The notes: generated from the letters alone by a model not told the origin. Numbered from the stretch's first letter, positions 44,252-53,257 are shown. The stretch is 64,000 nucleotides of DNA from VXPQ01 sp965248175 (GCA_965248175.1 OZ252093.1:2046001-2110000); one strand, 5' to 3'. Translations and numbers: made by a program.

Positions 44252-46891
44252 ATGATACAGAAAATGGTACAGCGTATGAATGCTTCGTCGTCGTTTCGGA
44301 AAGGTATGGCGGCATGCGTATGTATCGCTGCATGCACAGCATTATGGGGTGTGGTCTGGCCCACAGCGACGGCGGCGCAATCCGTGGGCGCCTTCCCTGT
44401 TACGAATTATTTCGGGGGTTATCCCGGGGCCCGTGCTGGTGGCGGGTACATGGAAAACTTCTACCTTCCGCCCGCTCCCTCCTCCACGCCCTGGTACCCC
44501 GGTTGGCATCCCGATGGGGAGCACATTGCCGTGGCCATGCAAGGGGCCATCTGGAGCGTGGAGGTTTCCACCGGCATAGCGACCCAGTTGGTGTCCGGGC
44601 TAAAGTACTATTCGTCGCCGAACTATTCGCCGGATGGGCGCTGGCTGGTCTACACCGCCGATGATCATGGCGGTGAGATAGGTCTCGAAATCCTGGACAC
44701 TGAGACAGGGAAGGCGCAACCACTCGGCCAGAGGAGCCAGCATCTTTTCGCGGATCCGCGCTTCAGCCCGGACGGAACCCGTATTGCATACGTTTCGACG
44801 GAGCCGGCGGGGTATTTCAATGTGTATGTGCGGTCTGTTTCGGAGGGGCGGTGGACCGGGGAGCCTGTCCCGATCACGCGGGACAACGATTTCGGGCGGG
44901 ATCGGCTTTATTTCGGGTCGCAGGACATCCACATCAGCCCGGCATGGTTTCCCTCCGGTGACGAGTTATTGCTTGTATCGAATCGAGATGTAGCGCTGGG
45001 CAGCGGCAACGTGTTTCGTGTACCGGCCCGCGAGGACGGGTTTACGGACCGCGTTCCCGTGCTCCTGGAGCAAACGCTGTACCGCACGCAACCCGATGTG
45101 TCGATGGACGGGAAACGGTTCATATTCTCATCCACGCGGGGCGCCGCGGATCAGTTCAACAACCTCTATGTGCAGCCGACCATCGGAGGTGAACCCTACA
45201 AGCTCACGTTCTTCGACCACGACGCGTTTCATGCCCGCTGGTCGCCGGACGGGGAGTGGATCGCCTATATCGACAACCGGGATGGCTTGCCTCAACTGAA
45301 GTTGCTTGAAACCTATGGCGGAAAGATCGTCGATGTGGAGATCGCGGAGCGCCGCTGGAAGCACCCTGTGGGCCGATTGTCCGTCACGACGACAGGCCCG
45401 GACGGATTGCCTACAGGAAGCCGGATTCATCTCATCGCTTCCGACGACAAGTTTTATGCACCCACCGATGCGTATGCGCGCATCGCACCCCGCGCCGGGC
45501 AGTGGGCGTTCCATCATTCGGGATCGTTCGATATGGAACTCCCCGAGGGGCAAGTGATCGTTAAGGCGGTCAAGGGATTCGAATATGCGCCGGTAACGGA
45601 TACGCTGCAAATCGTAGCCGGGGAGACGCTCCGGCATACCATGGTGCTCGATCCCATCATTGATATGGCGGAGAAAGGCTGGTACAGTGCTTCTACGCAC
45701 GTACATATGAACTATGGGGGCAACCTGCACAACACCCTTGAAAACCTGATGATGATGTCCGAGGCGGAGGATCAGGATCTGGTGCTCGAACAGGTGGCGA
45801 ATAAGGACAACCGCATCCTGGACCAGCAGTTTTTCGTGCCGGGCGGAGGCGCACATCCCTTGTCAGAGCCCGACCGGGTGGTGGTTGTCGGACAGGAATA
45901 CCGGCCACCCTTCTACGGCCATGTGTTCATGTTCGGGATGCGGGACCATCTTATTTCTCCGTATGTGACCGGCTACGAGGGCACGGCCATCGAGAGCCTG
46001 TATCCTTCGAACACGGACATGTTCAGAAAAGCGAAGGAGCAGGGCGCCTGGACGGGGTATGTCCATCCCTCCTTCAATAGGGATCCGTTGGAGGAGGGTC
46101 TCGGACGGGCGAGGGGCTTCATGGTGGATGCGGCGCTGGGGACTGCGGATGCTCTGGAGTGGTCTACGGCCCAGGACGGTTATCCTCCGTTGTACGCTCT
46201 ATGGAACAACGGTATACGAACCGCGCTCGTTGGCGGGGAGGATTCTATCAGTAACTTGCAGCAAACTTCTCTGGTCGGATCGGTCAGGACGTATGTCAAG
46301 CCGGTGGATGGCGCGCTGGGTATGCGGAGCTGGTTCGAGGGGATGGCTGCCGGGCACGCCTTTGCAACGAGCGGGCCCCTTGTCGATTTTACCTTGGACG
46401 GGCGGATCCCGGGCGAAACAGTCGATATTAGCGGGGGAGAGGGCGTGACGGTGCGCTTCGAGGTCACCTCGATCGTGCCGCTGGAAAAAGCCGAACTCGT
46501 ATTCAACGGGGAAGTCGTGCAGGAAGTCCGTTTCGACGGCGACCGCATGTCCATGACCTTCGAGAATACGTTCCAGCCCGAACGTTCGGGGTGGTACCAC
46601 CTGCGGGTAAACGGGGTGCCCGAAGAACGATTCCCGCTTGATACTCCCTATGCCTTTGCATTAACAAATCCGGTCTGGGTTATTGCGGACGGCGTCCCGG
46701 TGCGCTCGATACAGGCCGCCGATTACGGTATTGCCTGGATCGACAAACTGCATGCTATGGCCGAAGAATGGCCCGGCTGGCGCTCTCAGTGGGAAAAGGA
46801 TCACGTCTATGCACAGTTCGAAGAGGCGCGTGATGTGTACCGCCGGTTGCGATCCGAGGCCGTGGAAATAGAAGAGAACGATTCCCGCTGA
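44252..46891 (+). CDS. Secreted TolB-like propeller fused to a CehA/McbA-like PHP metallohydrolase
   Basis: The 879-residue protein has a signal peptide (about 18-42, ending ATAAQS). A TolB/WD40-like propeller follows (about 60-365; repeats of YSPDGRWLVYTADD, FSPDGTRIAYVS, WSPDGEWIAYIDN type), then a carbohydrate-binding-like beta domain (about 375-465). The PHP-type metal site begins at THVHMNYGG (His483, His485) and continues through GHVFMFGM, GYVHPSFNRDP and ALVGGEDS. A final beta domain follows. The PHP part resembles CehA/McbA hydrolases that cut ester, carbamate or phosphoester bonds. Starts: ATG at 44252 or 44276. It probably processes an extracellular substrate for the locus; identity unknown. 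Confidence 0.8.
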   Translation: MIQKMVQRMNASSSFRKGMAACVCIAACTALWGVVWPTATAAQSVGAFPVTNYFGGYPGARAGGGYMENFYLPPAPSSTPWYPGWHPDGEHIAVAMQGAIWSVEVSTGIATQLVSGLKYYSSPNYSPDGRWLVYTADDHGGEIGLEILDTETGKAQPLGQRSQHLFADPRFSPDGTRIAYVSTEPAGYFNVYVRSVSEGRWTGEPVPITRDNDFGRDRLYFGSQDIHISPAWFPSGDELLLVSNRDVALGSGNVFRVPAREDGFTDRVPVLLEQTLYRTQPDVSMDGKRFIFSSTRGAADQFNNLYVQPTIGGEPYKLTFFDHDAFHARWSPDGEWIAYIDNRDGLPQLKLLETYGGKIVDVEIAERRWKHPVGRLSVTTTGPDGLPTGSRIHLIASDDKFYAPTDAYARIAPRAGQWAFHHSGSFDMELPEGQVIVKAVKGFEYAPVTDTLQIVAGETLRHTMVLDPIIDMAEKGWYSASTHVHMNYGGNLHNTLENLMMMSEAEDQDLVLEQVANKDNRILDQQFFVPGGGAHPLSEPDRVVVVGQEYRPPFYGHVFMFGMRDHLISPYVTGYEGTAIESLYPSNTDMFRKAKEQGAWTGYVHPSFNRDPLEEGLGRARGFMVDAALGTADALEWSTAQDGYPPLYALWNNGIRTALVGGEDSISNLQQTSLVGSVRTYVKPVDGALGMRSWFEGMAAGHAFATSGPLVDFTLDGRIPGETVDISGGEGVTVRFEVTSIVPLEKAELVFNGEVVQEVRFDGDRMSMTFENTFQPERSGWYHLRVNGVPEERFPLDTPYAFALTNPVWVIADGVPVRSIQAADYGIAWIDKLHAMAEEWPGWRSQWEKDHVYAQFEEARDVYRRLRSEAVEIEENDSR

Positions 46892-46926
46892 TTTCCTTCT
46901 AAATATTTTGATTTTTCTTTCGGACC

Positions 46927-47955
46927 ATGCCCCCACTTTCTCTTCATAATGCCATGTGGCCGGGGCTGGTGGGTAAGGGGCCGGATGCTTCCGAGCCTGC
47001 TATCGGTCTGGAGCGGATGCTCCAACTCACGGCGGATGCCCGTGCCGAGGGGGAAGCGTCTGTCCGTTTCGATGGGGTAGATCTTTTCCTGTACCATCCG
47101 CATATCGACATTGATGCCCCGGGCAGCGAAATCCGGCGCCTTGCGGATCACATCGCATCGCTGGGTCTTGGCGTGGGTTCGGTGGTGGCGCCCGTGTATC
47201 CTGACATGCTGGGCGGCAGCGCGATGGGCAGCCACGACGATCGCCGGCGCTTCGTGGAGGCCGTGCGGACTGCGTGCCGGTACGCTTCCGTGTTGAATGT
47301 GCACGGCGTTCGATCCTCCGGGGTCATCCGGATCGACTCGGCGGCAGGCCCTGTGGAGTGGGCGGAACATCCCGTGGAAAACACGGAAAAGATTGCAGAC
47401 ACCTTCCGCGAGGCGGCTCTCGTAGCGGAAGACCACGGGGAGCGTATTGCCGCAGAAGGGGAGATTTGCTGGGGGGCCATGCACTCCTGGACAGAGATGC
47501 TGCGTCTGCTGGAAGAGGTCGGGCGCCCTGATTCGCTCGGGTTTCAGGCCGATCTGGCCCACACCTATTTGTATTTGCTCGGATATAATGCACCCGAAGC
47601 GGCTTTGCTGCAGGATGGGTACACGGAAGAGGAATTCAAAGAGGCGTACCGGATAATGACAAGCGCATTGGCTCCCTGGCTGTTCGATTTTCACGTGGCG
47701 CAGACCGACGGGTCCGTGTTCGGGAGCGGCTCGCACGACAAGACGGGAAGACATTGTCCGGTCGACTCTCCCGATGGCAAGCTGGATATGGTATGGTGCA
47801 GCCGCCAGTGGCTGCTCAATGATCAGGGCGAACTGCGGGGCGGCATCCGGCACATCTGCTGGGACGGGTGCATGTTTCCCAATGCCGTGCTGGAGAACCA
47901 GGAGACGTGGAACCGGGTGCTCGGGGCGATGGAGGCGGTACGGAGGGGGTTGTAG
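46927..47955 (+). CDS. Sugar phosphate isomerase/epimerase-like TIM barrel protein (1 of 3)
   Basis: The 342-residue protein has the xylose-isomerase-like TIM barrel (AP_endonuc_2, PF01261) pattern: acidic residues in IAAEGEICWG (177/179), GFQADLAHTY (Asp209) and FDFHVAQTDG (His256), which would hold a divalent metal. No signal peptide, so cytosolic. It is longer than its two neighbours and not closely similar to them in the segments I compared, so it probably has its own substrate. It starts 35 bp after the PHP fusion. Reaction unknown; ketose/aldose isomerisation, epimerisation or dehydration are the family options. Confidence 0.82.
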   Translation: MPPLSLHNAMWPGLVGKGPDASEPAIGLERMLQLTADARAEGEASVRFDGVDLFLYHPHIDIDAPGSEIRRLADHIASLGLGVGSVVAPVYPDMLGGSAMGSHDDRRRFVEAVRTACRYASVLNVHGVRSSGVIRIDSAAGPVEWAEHPVENTEKIADTFREAALVAEDHGERIAAEGEICWGAMHSWTEMLRLLEEVGRPDSLGFQADLAHTYLYLLGYNAPEAALLQDGYTEEEFKEAYRIMTSALAPWLFDFHVAQTDGSVFGSGSHDKTGRHCPVDSPDGKLDMVWCSRQWLLNDQGELRGGIRHICWDGCMFPNAVLENQETWNRVLGAMEAVRRGL

Positions 47956-47983
47956 AGGCGTTTTTAGGGGGTGGCGTGTTGTT

Positions 47984-48109
47984 TTATGCTTCGAATATCT
48001 TCTGCATCTCCAGCGCAAAGCCCGGCAGTATTTCAGGGTCTTCGAGACGATCCTTGCCCCTGAATCGGGTGTTTGTCCCATCCGCCTTGTGAATGACGAT
48101 AGTGCCATA
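47984..48109 (-). pseudogene. Uma2-like (DUF820) C-terminal fragment
   Basis: On the minus strand, reading down to a stop at 47984, about 41 residues (YGTIVIHKADGT, then RLEDPEILPGFALEMQKIFEA) match the C-terminal end of Uma2/DUF820 restriction-endonuclease-fold proteins, which close with a (V/I)LPGF-x-L-x-(V/M)-x-x-(I/L)F pattern. The N-terminal catalytic part is missing; upstream codons in the frame overlap the next gene and show no similarity. I read it as a relic of a lost gene, not a functional protein. Confidence 0.55.
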
Positions 48110-48212
48110 ATCTTTTCGAATGCTGCGGCAGTTCCTGCTTTTCAGAGGTTTGCTTATCTTGCCCTCGCTGCATTGCCCTTGCCATACGCCCTGAAATCGC
48201 TTCAAAACCGCT

Positions 48213-49067
48213 ATGCACCGCATCGGATTCAATCTGCTTCCCTGGTCCGCCACCGTATCGGAAGCGCTTTACCCGCACATCGAACGGATCCGGGACATTG
48301 GATACGATGGCATAGAGTATTCGATGGGAGCGCAGGATGCTGCAGCATACCGCGGCCTCGGAGCGTTTTTGGCCGACCTGGATATGGCGTGTACGTCGTG
48401 TCTTGCACTGGAGCCGGAGCACAATCCGGCCAGCTCCGATGCCGCCGTCCGGCAACAAGGTCTGGAAAAAATATGCTGGGCCATTGACCGGGCCGTAGAT
48501 ACCGGCGCCAGCGTGATCTGCGGACCGTTCCATTCCGCCTTCGCCTGGTTTACAAAAGCGGCTCCCACGCCGGACGAGGCCAAATGGAGCGCCGAAGTGC
48601 TACGACAAGCGGGCGAATACGCCGAACAGGCCGGGGTCATGCTGGCGCTGGAGGCGCTGAACCGCTTCGAATGTTACTTGTGCAACACGATGCAGCAACT
48701 GGTTGAACTGACCGAAATGGTGGATCATCCGTTCGTGCAGGTCATGTTCGACACGCATCATTCGAACATCGAGGAAAAATCCTTCGCGAGGGCTATCCGC
48801 ACGGCTGCGCCCCATCTGGCCCATGTGCATATCAGTGAGAACGACCGGGGTACGCCGGGCGACGGGATTGTAGCCTGGAAGGAAGTCTTCGAAACGCTGG
48901 CGGAGGTGGGCTATGAGGGGTGGTTCACTATCGAGTCGTTTACCCGGGCCGATCCGGACTTTGCAAATGCGATCAACGTGTGGCGAAGTTTCTCCGAACC
49001 CTGGGACATTGCGGGACAGGGGTATGCCTTTATCAAGCGGCAACTACGCGAAACGGCGGTCGGTTAA
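48213..49067 (+). CDS. Ketose 3-epimerase-like (D-tagatose/L-ribulose 3-epimerase family) protein (2 of 3)
   Basis: The 284-residue TIM barrel has the full metal/catalytic set of the D-tagatose 3-epimerase family at the expected spacing: Glu147 (LALEALNRFECY), Asp180 (VMFDTHHSNIEE), His206 (HVHISENDRGTPG) and Glu241 (FTIESF). Such enzymes epimerise C3 of free ketoses, including L-ribulose/L-xylulose and D-tagatose/D-sorbose. GIEYSMGAQ and SGPFHSAF-like ICGPFHSAF are consistent. With AraB and AraD downstream and no araA in the window, production of L-ribulose from L-xylulose is an attractive inference. Cytosolic. Confidence 0.85.
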   Translation: MHRIGFNLLPWSATVSEALYPHIERIRDIGYDGIEYSMGAQDAAAYRGLGAFLADLDMACTSCLALEPEHNPASSDAAVRQQGLEKICWAIDRAVDTGASVICGPFHSAFAWFTKAAPTPDEAKWSAEVLRQAGEYAEQAGVMLALEALNRFECYLCNTMQQLVELTEMVDHPFVQVMFDTHHSNIEEKSFARAIRTAAPHLAHVHISENDRGTPGDGIVAWKEVFETLAEVGYEGWFTIESFTRADPDFANAINVWRSFSEPWDIAGQGYAFIKRQLRETAVG

Positions 49068-49130
49068 ATTCCCCACTGATTTTCTGCACTCCATTTTTTC
49101 ACAGGATCTGTCCATACCATTTTCCAACAC

Positions 49131-49970
49131 ATGTCCGGCATAGTCATTCCTTCCTTTCGTTTCGGCGCCGAGGTGTACACCTGGTTCATGAAGGAGAACG
49201 GTAAGGCGCACGCGAATCGCCTCGATCATATGATCCGCGTGTCTGCAGAGGCAGGCTTTACAGGTATCGAACCTGTGCATTCCTGGATGGGCGACCTGTC
49301 CGATCCGGCGCGGCTTGAGGACGAACTGCGCACGGCAGGCATTGATCTTGCCGCCGTTGCCCTCGTGCTCGAATGGAACGGCCCCGAAGAAACGGAGGAG
49401 GAGCGCAGGCAGGCCGATGAAACGATCCGGCTGCTGCAACGCTTCCCCGGGGCGTTGCTGTGCACCGTCCAGATTCCCACAAGTCGCCACGAGCTCGAAG
49501 CCCGCCGGGAGCACCTCGTATCCATCGTCAACGCGGTGTCGCGCCGTGCAGCCGATGGGGGGGTTGTATCCACGTTCCATCCCAATTCTCCGCATACTTC
49601 CATTAACCGTACGGAAGAGGATTACCGGATCATTCTGGAAGGCCTGGATGCGTCCGTCACCGGGTGGACACCCGATGTCGGGCACATTGCCAACGGGAGC
49701 ATGGACCCGCTCGCCAAGATGCAGGAGTATGCAAGCCTCATCAACCACGTTCATTACAAGGATTGGGACGGCAATCCGGAATTCGTCATCATGGGGGCCG
49801 GAAAGATCGACTTTACGGGCATCACGAACTGGCTTGTCCAGGAGGGGTACGAGGGGTGGATCATCTGCGAGGATGAAGGGGCCGAGGCCGTGGAGGACCC
49901 CGATGGCGTGACCCTTTACGACGGAAGATGGATCCGGGATACGCTGCTGCCCACGCTCACCGATTCGTAA
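49131..49970 (+). CDS. Sugar phosphate isomerase/epimerase (IolE/Hyi-like) protein (3 of 3)
   Basis: The 279-residue TIM barrel belongs to the AP_endonuc_2 superfamily. GFTGIEPVHSWMGD, STFHPNSPHTSI, TPDVGHIANGSMDPL and NHVHYKDWDGNPEF carry the likely metal ligands, and EGYEGWIICEDEGAEAVEDP is the C-terminal active-site segment. The pattern resembles inosose dehydratase (IolE)-type enzymes, with VHYKDW being typical, but neighbours for inositol use are missing. Cytosolic. It follows the 3-epimerase after 63 bp and precedes an alpha/beta hydrolase after 36 bp. Confidence 0.8.
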   Translation: MSGIVIPSFRFGAEVYTWFMKENGKAHANRLDHMIRVSAEAGFTGIEPVHSWMGDLSDPARLEDELRTAGIDLAAVALVLEWNGPEETEEERRQADETIRLLQRFPGALLCTVQIPTSRHELEARREHLVSIVNAVSRRAADGGVVSTFHPNSPHTSINRTEEDYRIILEGLDASVTGWTPDVGHIANGSMDPLAKMQEYASLINHVHYKDWDGNPEFVIMGAGKIDFTGITNWLVQEGYEGWIICEDEGAEAVEDPDGVTLYDGRWIRDTLLPTLTDS

Positions 49971-50006
49971 CCGATTCTCAAATTCGTCATAAGCGCACAA
50001 CCAGCC

Positions 50007-50810
50007 ATGCCTATCGTCCAGACCAATGGGATCGACATGTATTACGCGGAAGCCGGTGACGGACCGCCGCTTCTCATGATCATGGGCATTACCGCCCCGG
50101 GTTCCGTATGGGAGGCCCACAAGGACGCCTGGAAGGCGCATTTCCGGTGCATCATGCCCGACAATCGCGGCGTAGGGCGCTCCTCAAAACCCGGCGGAAA
50201 TTACACGAGCGCCCAGATGGCGGACGACATGGCGGGCTTGCTCGATGTCCTGAAACTCGGCCGGGTGCACGTCGTGGGCGTGTCGATGGGGAGCATCATT
50301 GCGCAGCAGTTGGCCATCCGCTGCCCCGACCGGGTGCGTTCCCTCGTGCTTATGTGCCCCTGGGCGCGATGCGACCGGTACGCTGCCAGCATCTTCCGGC
50401 ACATGATGACCATCAAGGCGCGCCTTCGGCCCGAAGAATTCGTGGAGTACATCCAGCTCCTCATTTTTTCGAAAGGCACGTGGGACGATATCGAAGGGTA
50501 CTCCGACCTGATTAATGAGCGTACACATGCTTCCGTGGGAGAGGAGCCGCAACCTCTGCATGGGCTGGAGGGGCAGGGGCATGCCTGCATCGAACATAAT
50601 GTACCGGAGGCGCTTCCGCAGATTGCGGCGCCGACCCTGGTAATCGGCGGGGAGCAGGATATTTTCGTGCCGCCCTGGATGGTCGAAGAAGTGGCCGCGG
50701 GGATTCCGAATGCGGAGTTGCATATGTATCCGGGGACGGGCCATGCGTTTCACTGGGAGCGCATCGAGGATTTCAATCCTCGCGTGGCCGACTGGCTCCT
50801 GGCGCATTAA
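50007..50810 (+). CDS. Alpha/beta-fold hydrolase
   Basis: The 267-residue protein shows the canonical triad: nucleophile Ser93 (VVGVSMGS), Asp218 (IGGEQDIFVPP) and His246 (GTGHAFHW). MPDNRGVGRSSKP at 50-62 is the usual oxyanion/loop motif. It is soluble with no signal peptide. It could be a lactonase or esterase opening a sugar lactone made by the periplasmic dehydrogenases, which would fit the locus, but family membership alone does not show this. It precedes araB by 27 bp. Confidence 0.9.
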   Translation: MPIVQTNGIDMYYAEAGDGPPLLMIMGITAPGSVWEAHKDAWKAHFRCIMPDNRGVGRSSKPGGNYTSAQMADDMAGLLDVLKLGRVHVVGVSMGSIIAQQLAIRCPDRVRSLVLMCPWARCDRYAASIFRHMMTIKARLRPEEFVEYIQLLIFSKGTWDDIEGYSDLINERTHASVGEEPQPLHGLEGQGHACIEHNVPEALPQIAAPTLVIGGEQDIFVPPWMVEEVAAGIPNAELHMYPGTGHAFHWERIEDFNPRVADWLLAH

Positions 50811-50837
50811 CGATCAGGAGTCACACACAAAAGCCAC

Positions 50838-52550
50838 ATGGTTTCCGTATACGCCATAGGACTGGATTTCGGCACCAATTCGGTGCGCGCCCTGGTAGTG
50901 GATGTTGCCACGGGGCGCGAGGCGGGTACGGGTGTTTTCGAATACCCCTCCGGCGAGGACGGGGTCCTGCTGGATCGGGGCCGGCCAGATCTTGCCCGAC
51001 AGCATCCTGGAGATTACGTACTGGGCGTCGAGCGGAGCATTGCCTCCGCCATGGGGGAGGCTGCGCAAGAAGACGATGGATTTCGCGCCAGTCGCGTGAT
51101 AGGCATCGGCGTCGACACCACTGGCTCTACCCCGATCCCGGTGGACAAGGACGGCGTCCCATTGGGCCTCTCCGACCGGTTTCGGGACAACCCGGATGCG
51201 CAGGCCTGGCTCTGGAAGGATCACACGGGGCACGCCGAAGCGCGAGAGATCACGGAGCGTGCCCGCGCGCTGCGCCCGGAGTACCTTGCAAAATGCGGAG
51301 GGATATACAGTTCGGAGTGGTTCTGGTCGAAAATATGGCGTTGCTTGCGAGCCGCCCCCGAGGTGTTCGAGGCGGCGTATACCTGGGTCGAGCACGCGGA
51401 CTGGATACCAGCCATGCTCTCCGGCACGGAGCGGCCCGACCTGCTGAAGCGGTCGATCTGCGCGGCGGGGCACAAGGCCATGTTTCATACGGATTGGGGC
51501 GGCTATCCCGATGAGGAGTTTGTGGGGTCGCTGGACGAGGCGCTCCTGCGTGTGCGTAGAACGCTGCCCGACAAGGCGTTCGATGTGTCGCAGGCGGCGG
51601 GCGCCTTGACAGACGAGTGGGCCGAGCGGCTGGGCCTGCCCGCCGGCATTCCTGTGGCCGTCGGGGCATTCGATGCGCATCTGGGTGCGGTGGGATCGGG
51701 GATTGCTCCCGGCACGCTCGTGAAGATCATCGGTACGTCCACCTGTGATTTGATGGTGGCCCCGCTGGAAGAGAATCCCGGGGACATTCCCGGATTGTGC
51801 GGCATTGTGCCGGAATCCGTGCTGCCGGGGCACTACGGGATGGAGGCCGGGCAGTCTGCCGTAGGAGACATTTTCAACTGGTTCGTGCGCCGGGTGCGCC
51901 CGGATGGGCAGGGACACGAGGCGCTTACGGAGGAGGCCGGGCGGCTGTGCCCGGGGGAAAGCGGGCTCCTTGCGCTGGACTGGCTCAACGGTAACCGGAC
52001 CATTCTTGTAGACCAGCGCCTGACCGGGCTGATCCTGGGATTGACCCTCCACAGTATTCCGGGGGAAATATATCGGGCCCTTATCGAGGCAACAGCTTTT
52101 GGCGCCCGCCGAATCATGGAGCGCTTCGAGGAGTATGGGGCGCCTGTCGAGCGCATTGTCAACTGCGGCGGCATATCGGACAAAAACGAGTTGGTCATGC
52201 AAATCTATGCAGACGTGATGGGCCGCCCGATCATGATTTCGCGGAGTGCCCGAACCTGTGCGCTGGGCGCAGCCGTGAGCGCATCCGTGGTGGCAGGGAA
52301 GGCTGCGGGCGGATACGATGGGTTTCCGGCAGCCATACGCGCCATGACGGGTGTACGTGCGCGTGTGTTCGAGCCCGATCCGGAACGATGCAGCACATAC
52401 GACCGGCTATACGCTCTCTATCGCCGGCTGCACGACGCTTTTGGCGTGGAGGCCACACAGGGGGATGATACGCCGGGTGTGGTGGAAGGACCTCATCTGT
52501 TCGATGTGATGAAAGTGCTGCTTGCGCTACGCGACGAGGTGCGGGGATGA
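50838..52550 (+). CDS. araB: Ribulokinase
   Basis: FGGY-family kinase that phosphorylates L-ribulose (some accept D-ribulose or ribitols) to ribulose 5-phosphate. The 570 residues match AraB length (about 560). AIGLDFGTNSVRALVVDV at 6-23 is the phosphate loop. GIGVDTTGSTPIPVD, LWKDHTGHAEAREIT, GGIYSSEWFWSKIWR, VEHADWIPAMLSG and GTSTCDLM are AraB-specific blocks. Starts 27 bp after the hydrolase; its stop overlaps the araD start by 4 bp, so both are translationally coupled. Confidence 0.95.
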   Translation: MVSVYAIGLDFGTNSVRALVVDVATGREAGTGVFEYPSGEDGVLLDRGRPDLARQHPGDYVLGVERSIASAMGEAAQEDDGFRASRVIGIGVDTTGSTPIPVDKDGVPLGLSDRFRDNPDAQAWLWKDHTGHAEAREITERARALRPEYLAKCGGIYSSEWFWSKIWRCLRAAPEVFEAAYTWVEHADWIPAMLSGTERPDLLKRSICAAGHKAMFHTDWGGYPDEEFVGSLDEALLRVRRTLPDKAFDVSQAAGALTDEWAERLGLPAGIPVAVGAFDAHLGAVGSGIAPGTLVKIIGTSTCDLMVAPLEENPGDIPGLCGIVPESVLPGHYGMEAGQSAVGDIFNWFVRRVRPDGQGHEALTEEAGRLCPGESGLLALDWLNGNRTILVDQRLTGLILGLTLHSIPGEIYRALIEATAFGARRIMERFEEYGAPVERIVNCGGISDKNELVMQIYADVMGRPIMISRSARTCALGAAVSASVVAGKAAGGYDGFPAAIRAMTGVRARVFEPDPERCSTYDRLYALYRRLHDAFGVEATQGDDTPGVVEGPHLFDVMKVLLALRDEVRG

Positions 52551-53257
52551 CCACAGCGTATGCCGATCTGAAGGAACAGGCGTGGCGGGCCAATCTCGAC
52601 ATCGAGGGGCTGGTGGAGAGGACGTGGGGAAACGCCAGCGCTGCGGATGCCCAGGCGGGCGTTATGGCGATCAAACCGAGCGGGGTTCCGTACGACCGGC
52701 TTGCTGCGGACGACATGGTGGTGCTATCGCTGGAGACGGGAGAGGTCGTGGAAGGCCGGCTTCGTCCCTCCTCGGACACGCCGACCCATCTGGCGTTGTA
52801 TCGGGCATGGCCGAACGTAGGGGCTATCGTACATACGCATTCCCGGTACGCCGTGAGTTGGGCGCAAGCCGAGCAGGCCATTGATTGCCTCGGAACGACC
52901 CATGCCGACCATTTTCGGGGAAGTATTCCTGTAACGCGGCGGATGCGCGAAGACGAGATTGTGGAGGAGTACGAGCGCCATACGGGTGTCGTGATCGTCG
53001 AGTGTTTCGAGCAGGGGGGGATAGATCCTGCAGAGATACCCGCTGTACTGGTGGCCTGCCATGGGCCGTTTGTCTGGGGCAGGAATGCTGCTGAGGCAGT
53101 AGGGAATGCTATCGTGCTCGAAACCGTAGCGTGCATGGCGTGGCGGACCCGGCTCCTGCATCCGGAGGTTGCTCCGGTCGACGATGCGCTCCGGGACAAG
53201 CATTTTCTGCGCAAGCACGGCTCCGGGGCCTACTATGGGCAATCCCGGAAAAAATGA
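52547..53257 (+). CDS. araD: L-ribulose-5-phosphate 4-epimerase
   Basis: Zinc-dependent class II aldolase-like enzyme turning L-ribulose 5-phosphate into D-xylulose 5-phosphate. It has 236 residues. GNASAADAQAGVMAIKPSGVPYDRL is the N-terminal family motif; zinc ligands are His96 and His98 (IVHTHSRYA) and His172 (ACHGPFVWG), with THADHFRG nearby. The start (ATGA overlap with araB) makes the pair one operon. This is the last gene of the sugar locus. Confidence 0.95.
   Translation: MTTAYADLKEQAWRANLDIEGLVERTWGNASAADAQAGVMAIKPSGVPYDRLAADDMVVLSLETGEVVEGRLRPSSDTPTHLALYRAWPNVGAIVHTHSRYAVSWAQAEQAIDCLGTTHADHFRGSIPVTRRMREDEIVEEYERHTGVVIVECFEQGGIDPAEIPAVLVACHGPFVWGRNAAEAVGNAIVLETVACMAWRTRLLHPEVAPVDDALRDKHFLRKHGSGAYYGQSRKK

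Noticed and set aside
46807..48108. 433-codon minus-strand frame opposite a TIM-barrel gene
   Set aside because: His/Pro/Arg-rich composition typical of an antisense shadow in G+C-rich DNA; the plus-strand TIM barrel is clear.
50814..52202. 462-codon minus-strand frame opposite araB
   Set aside because: Shadow of a strongly conserved ribulokinase gene.
35141..53257. Sugar locus as an integrative element
   Set aside because: No integrase, attachment repeat or tRNA junction borders it; the tRNAs lie 3 kb further right beyond unrelated core genes.
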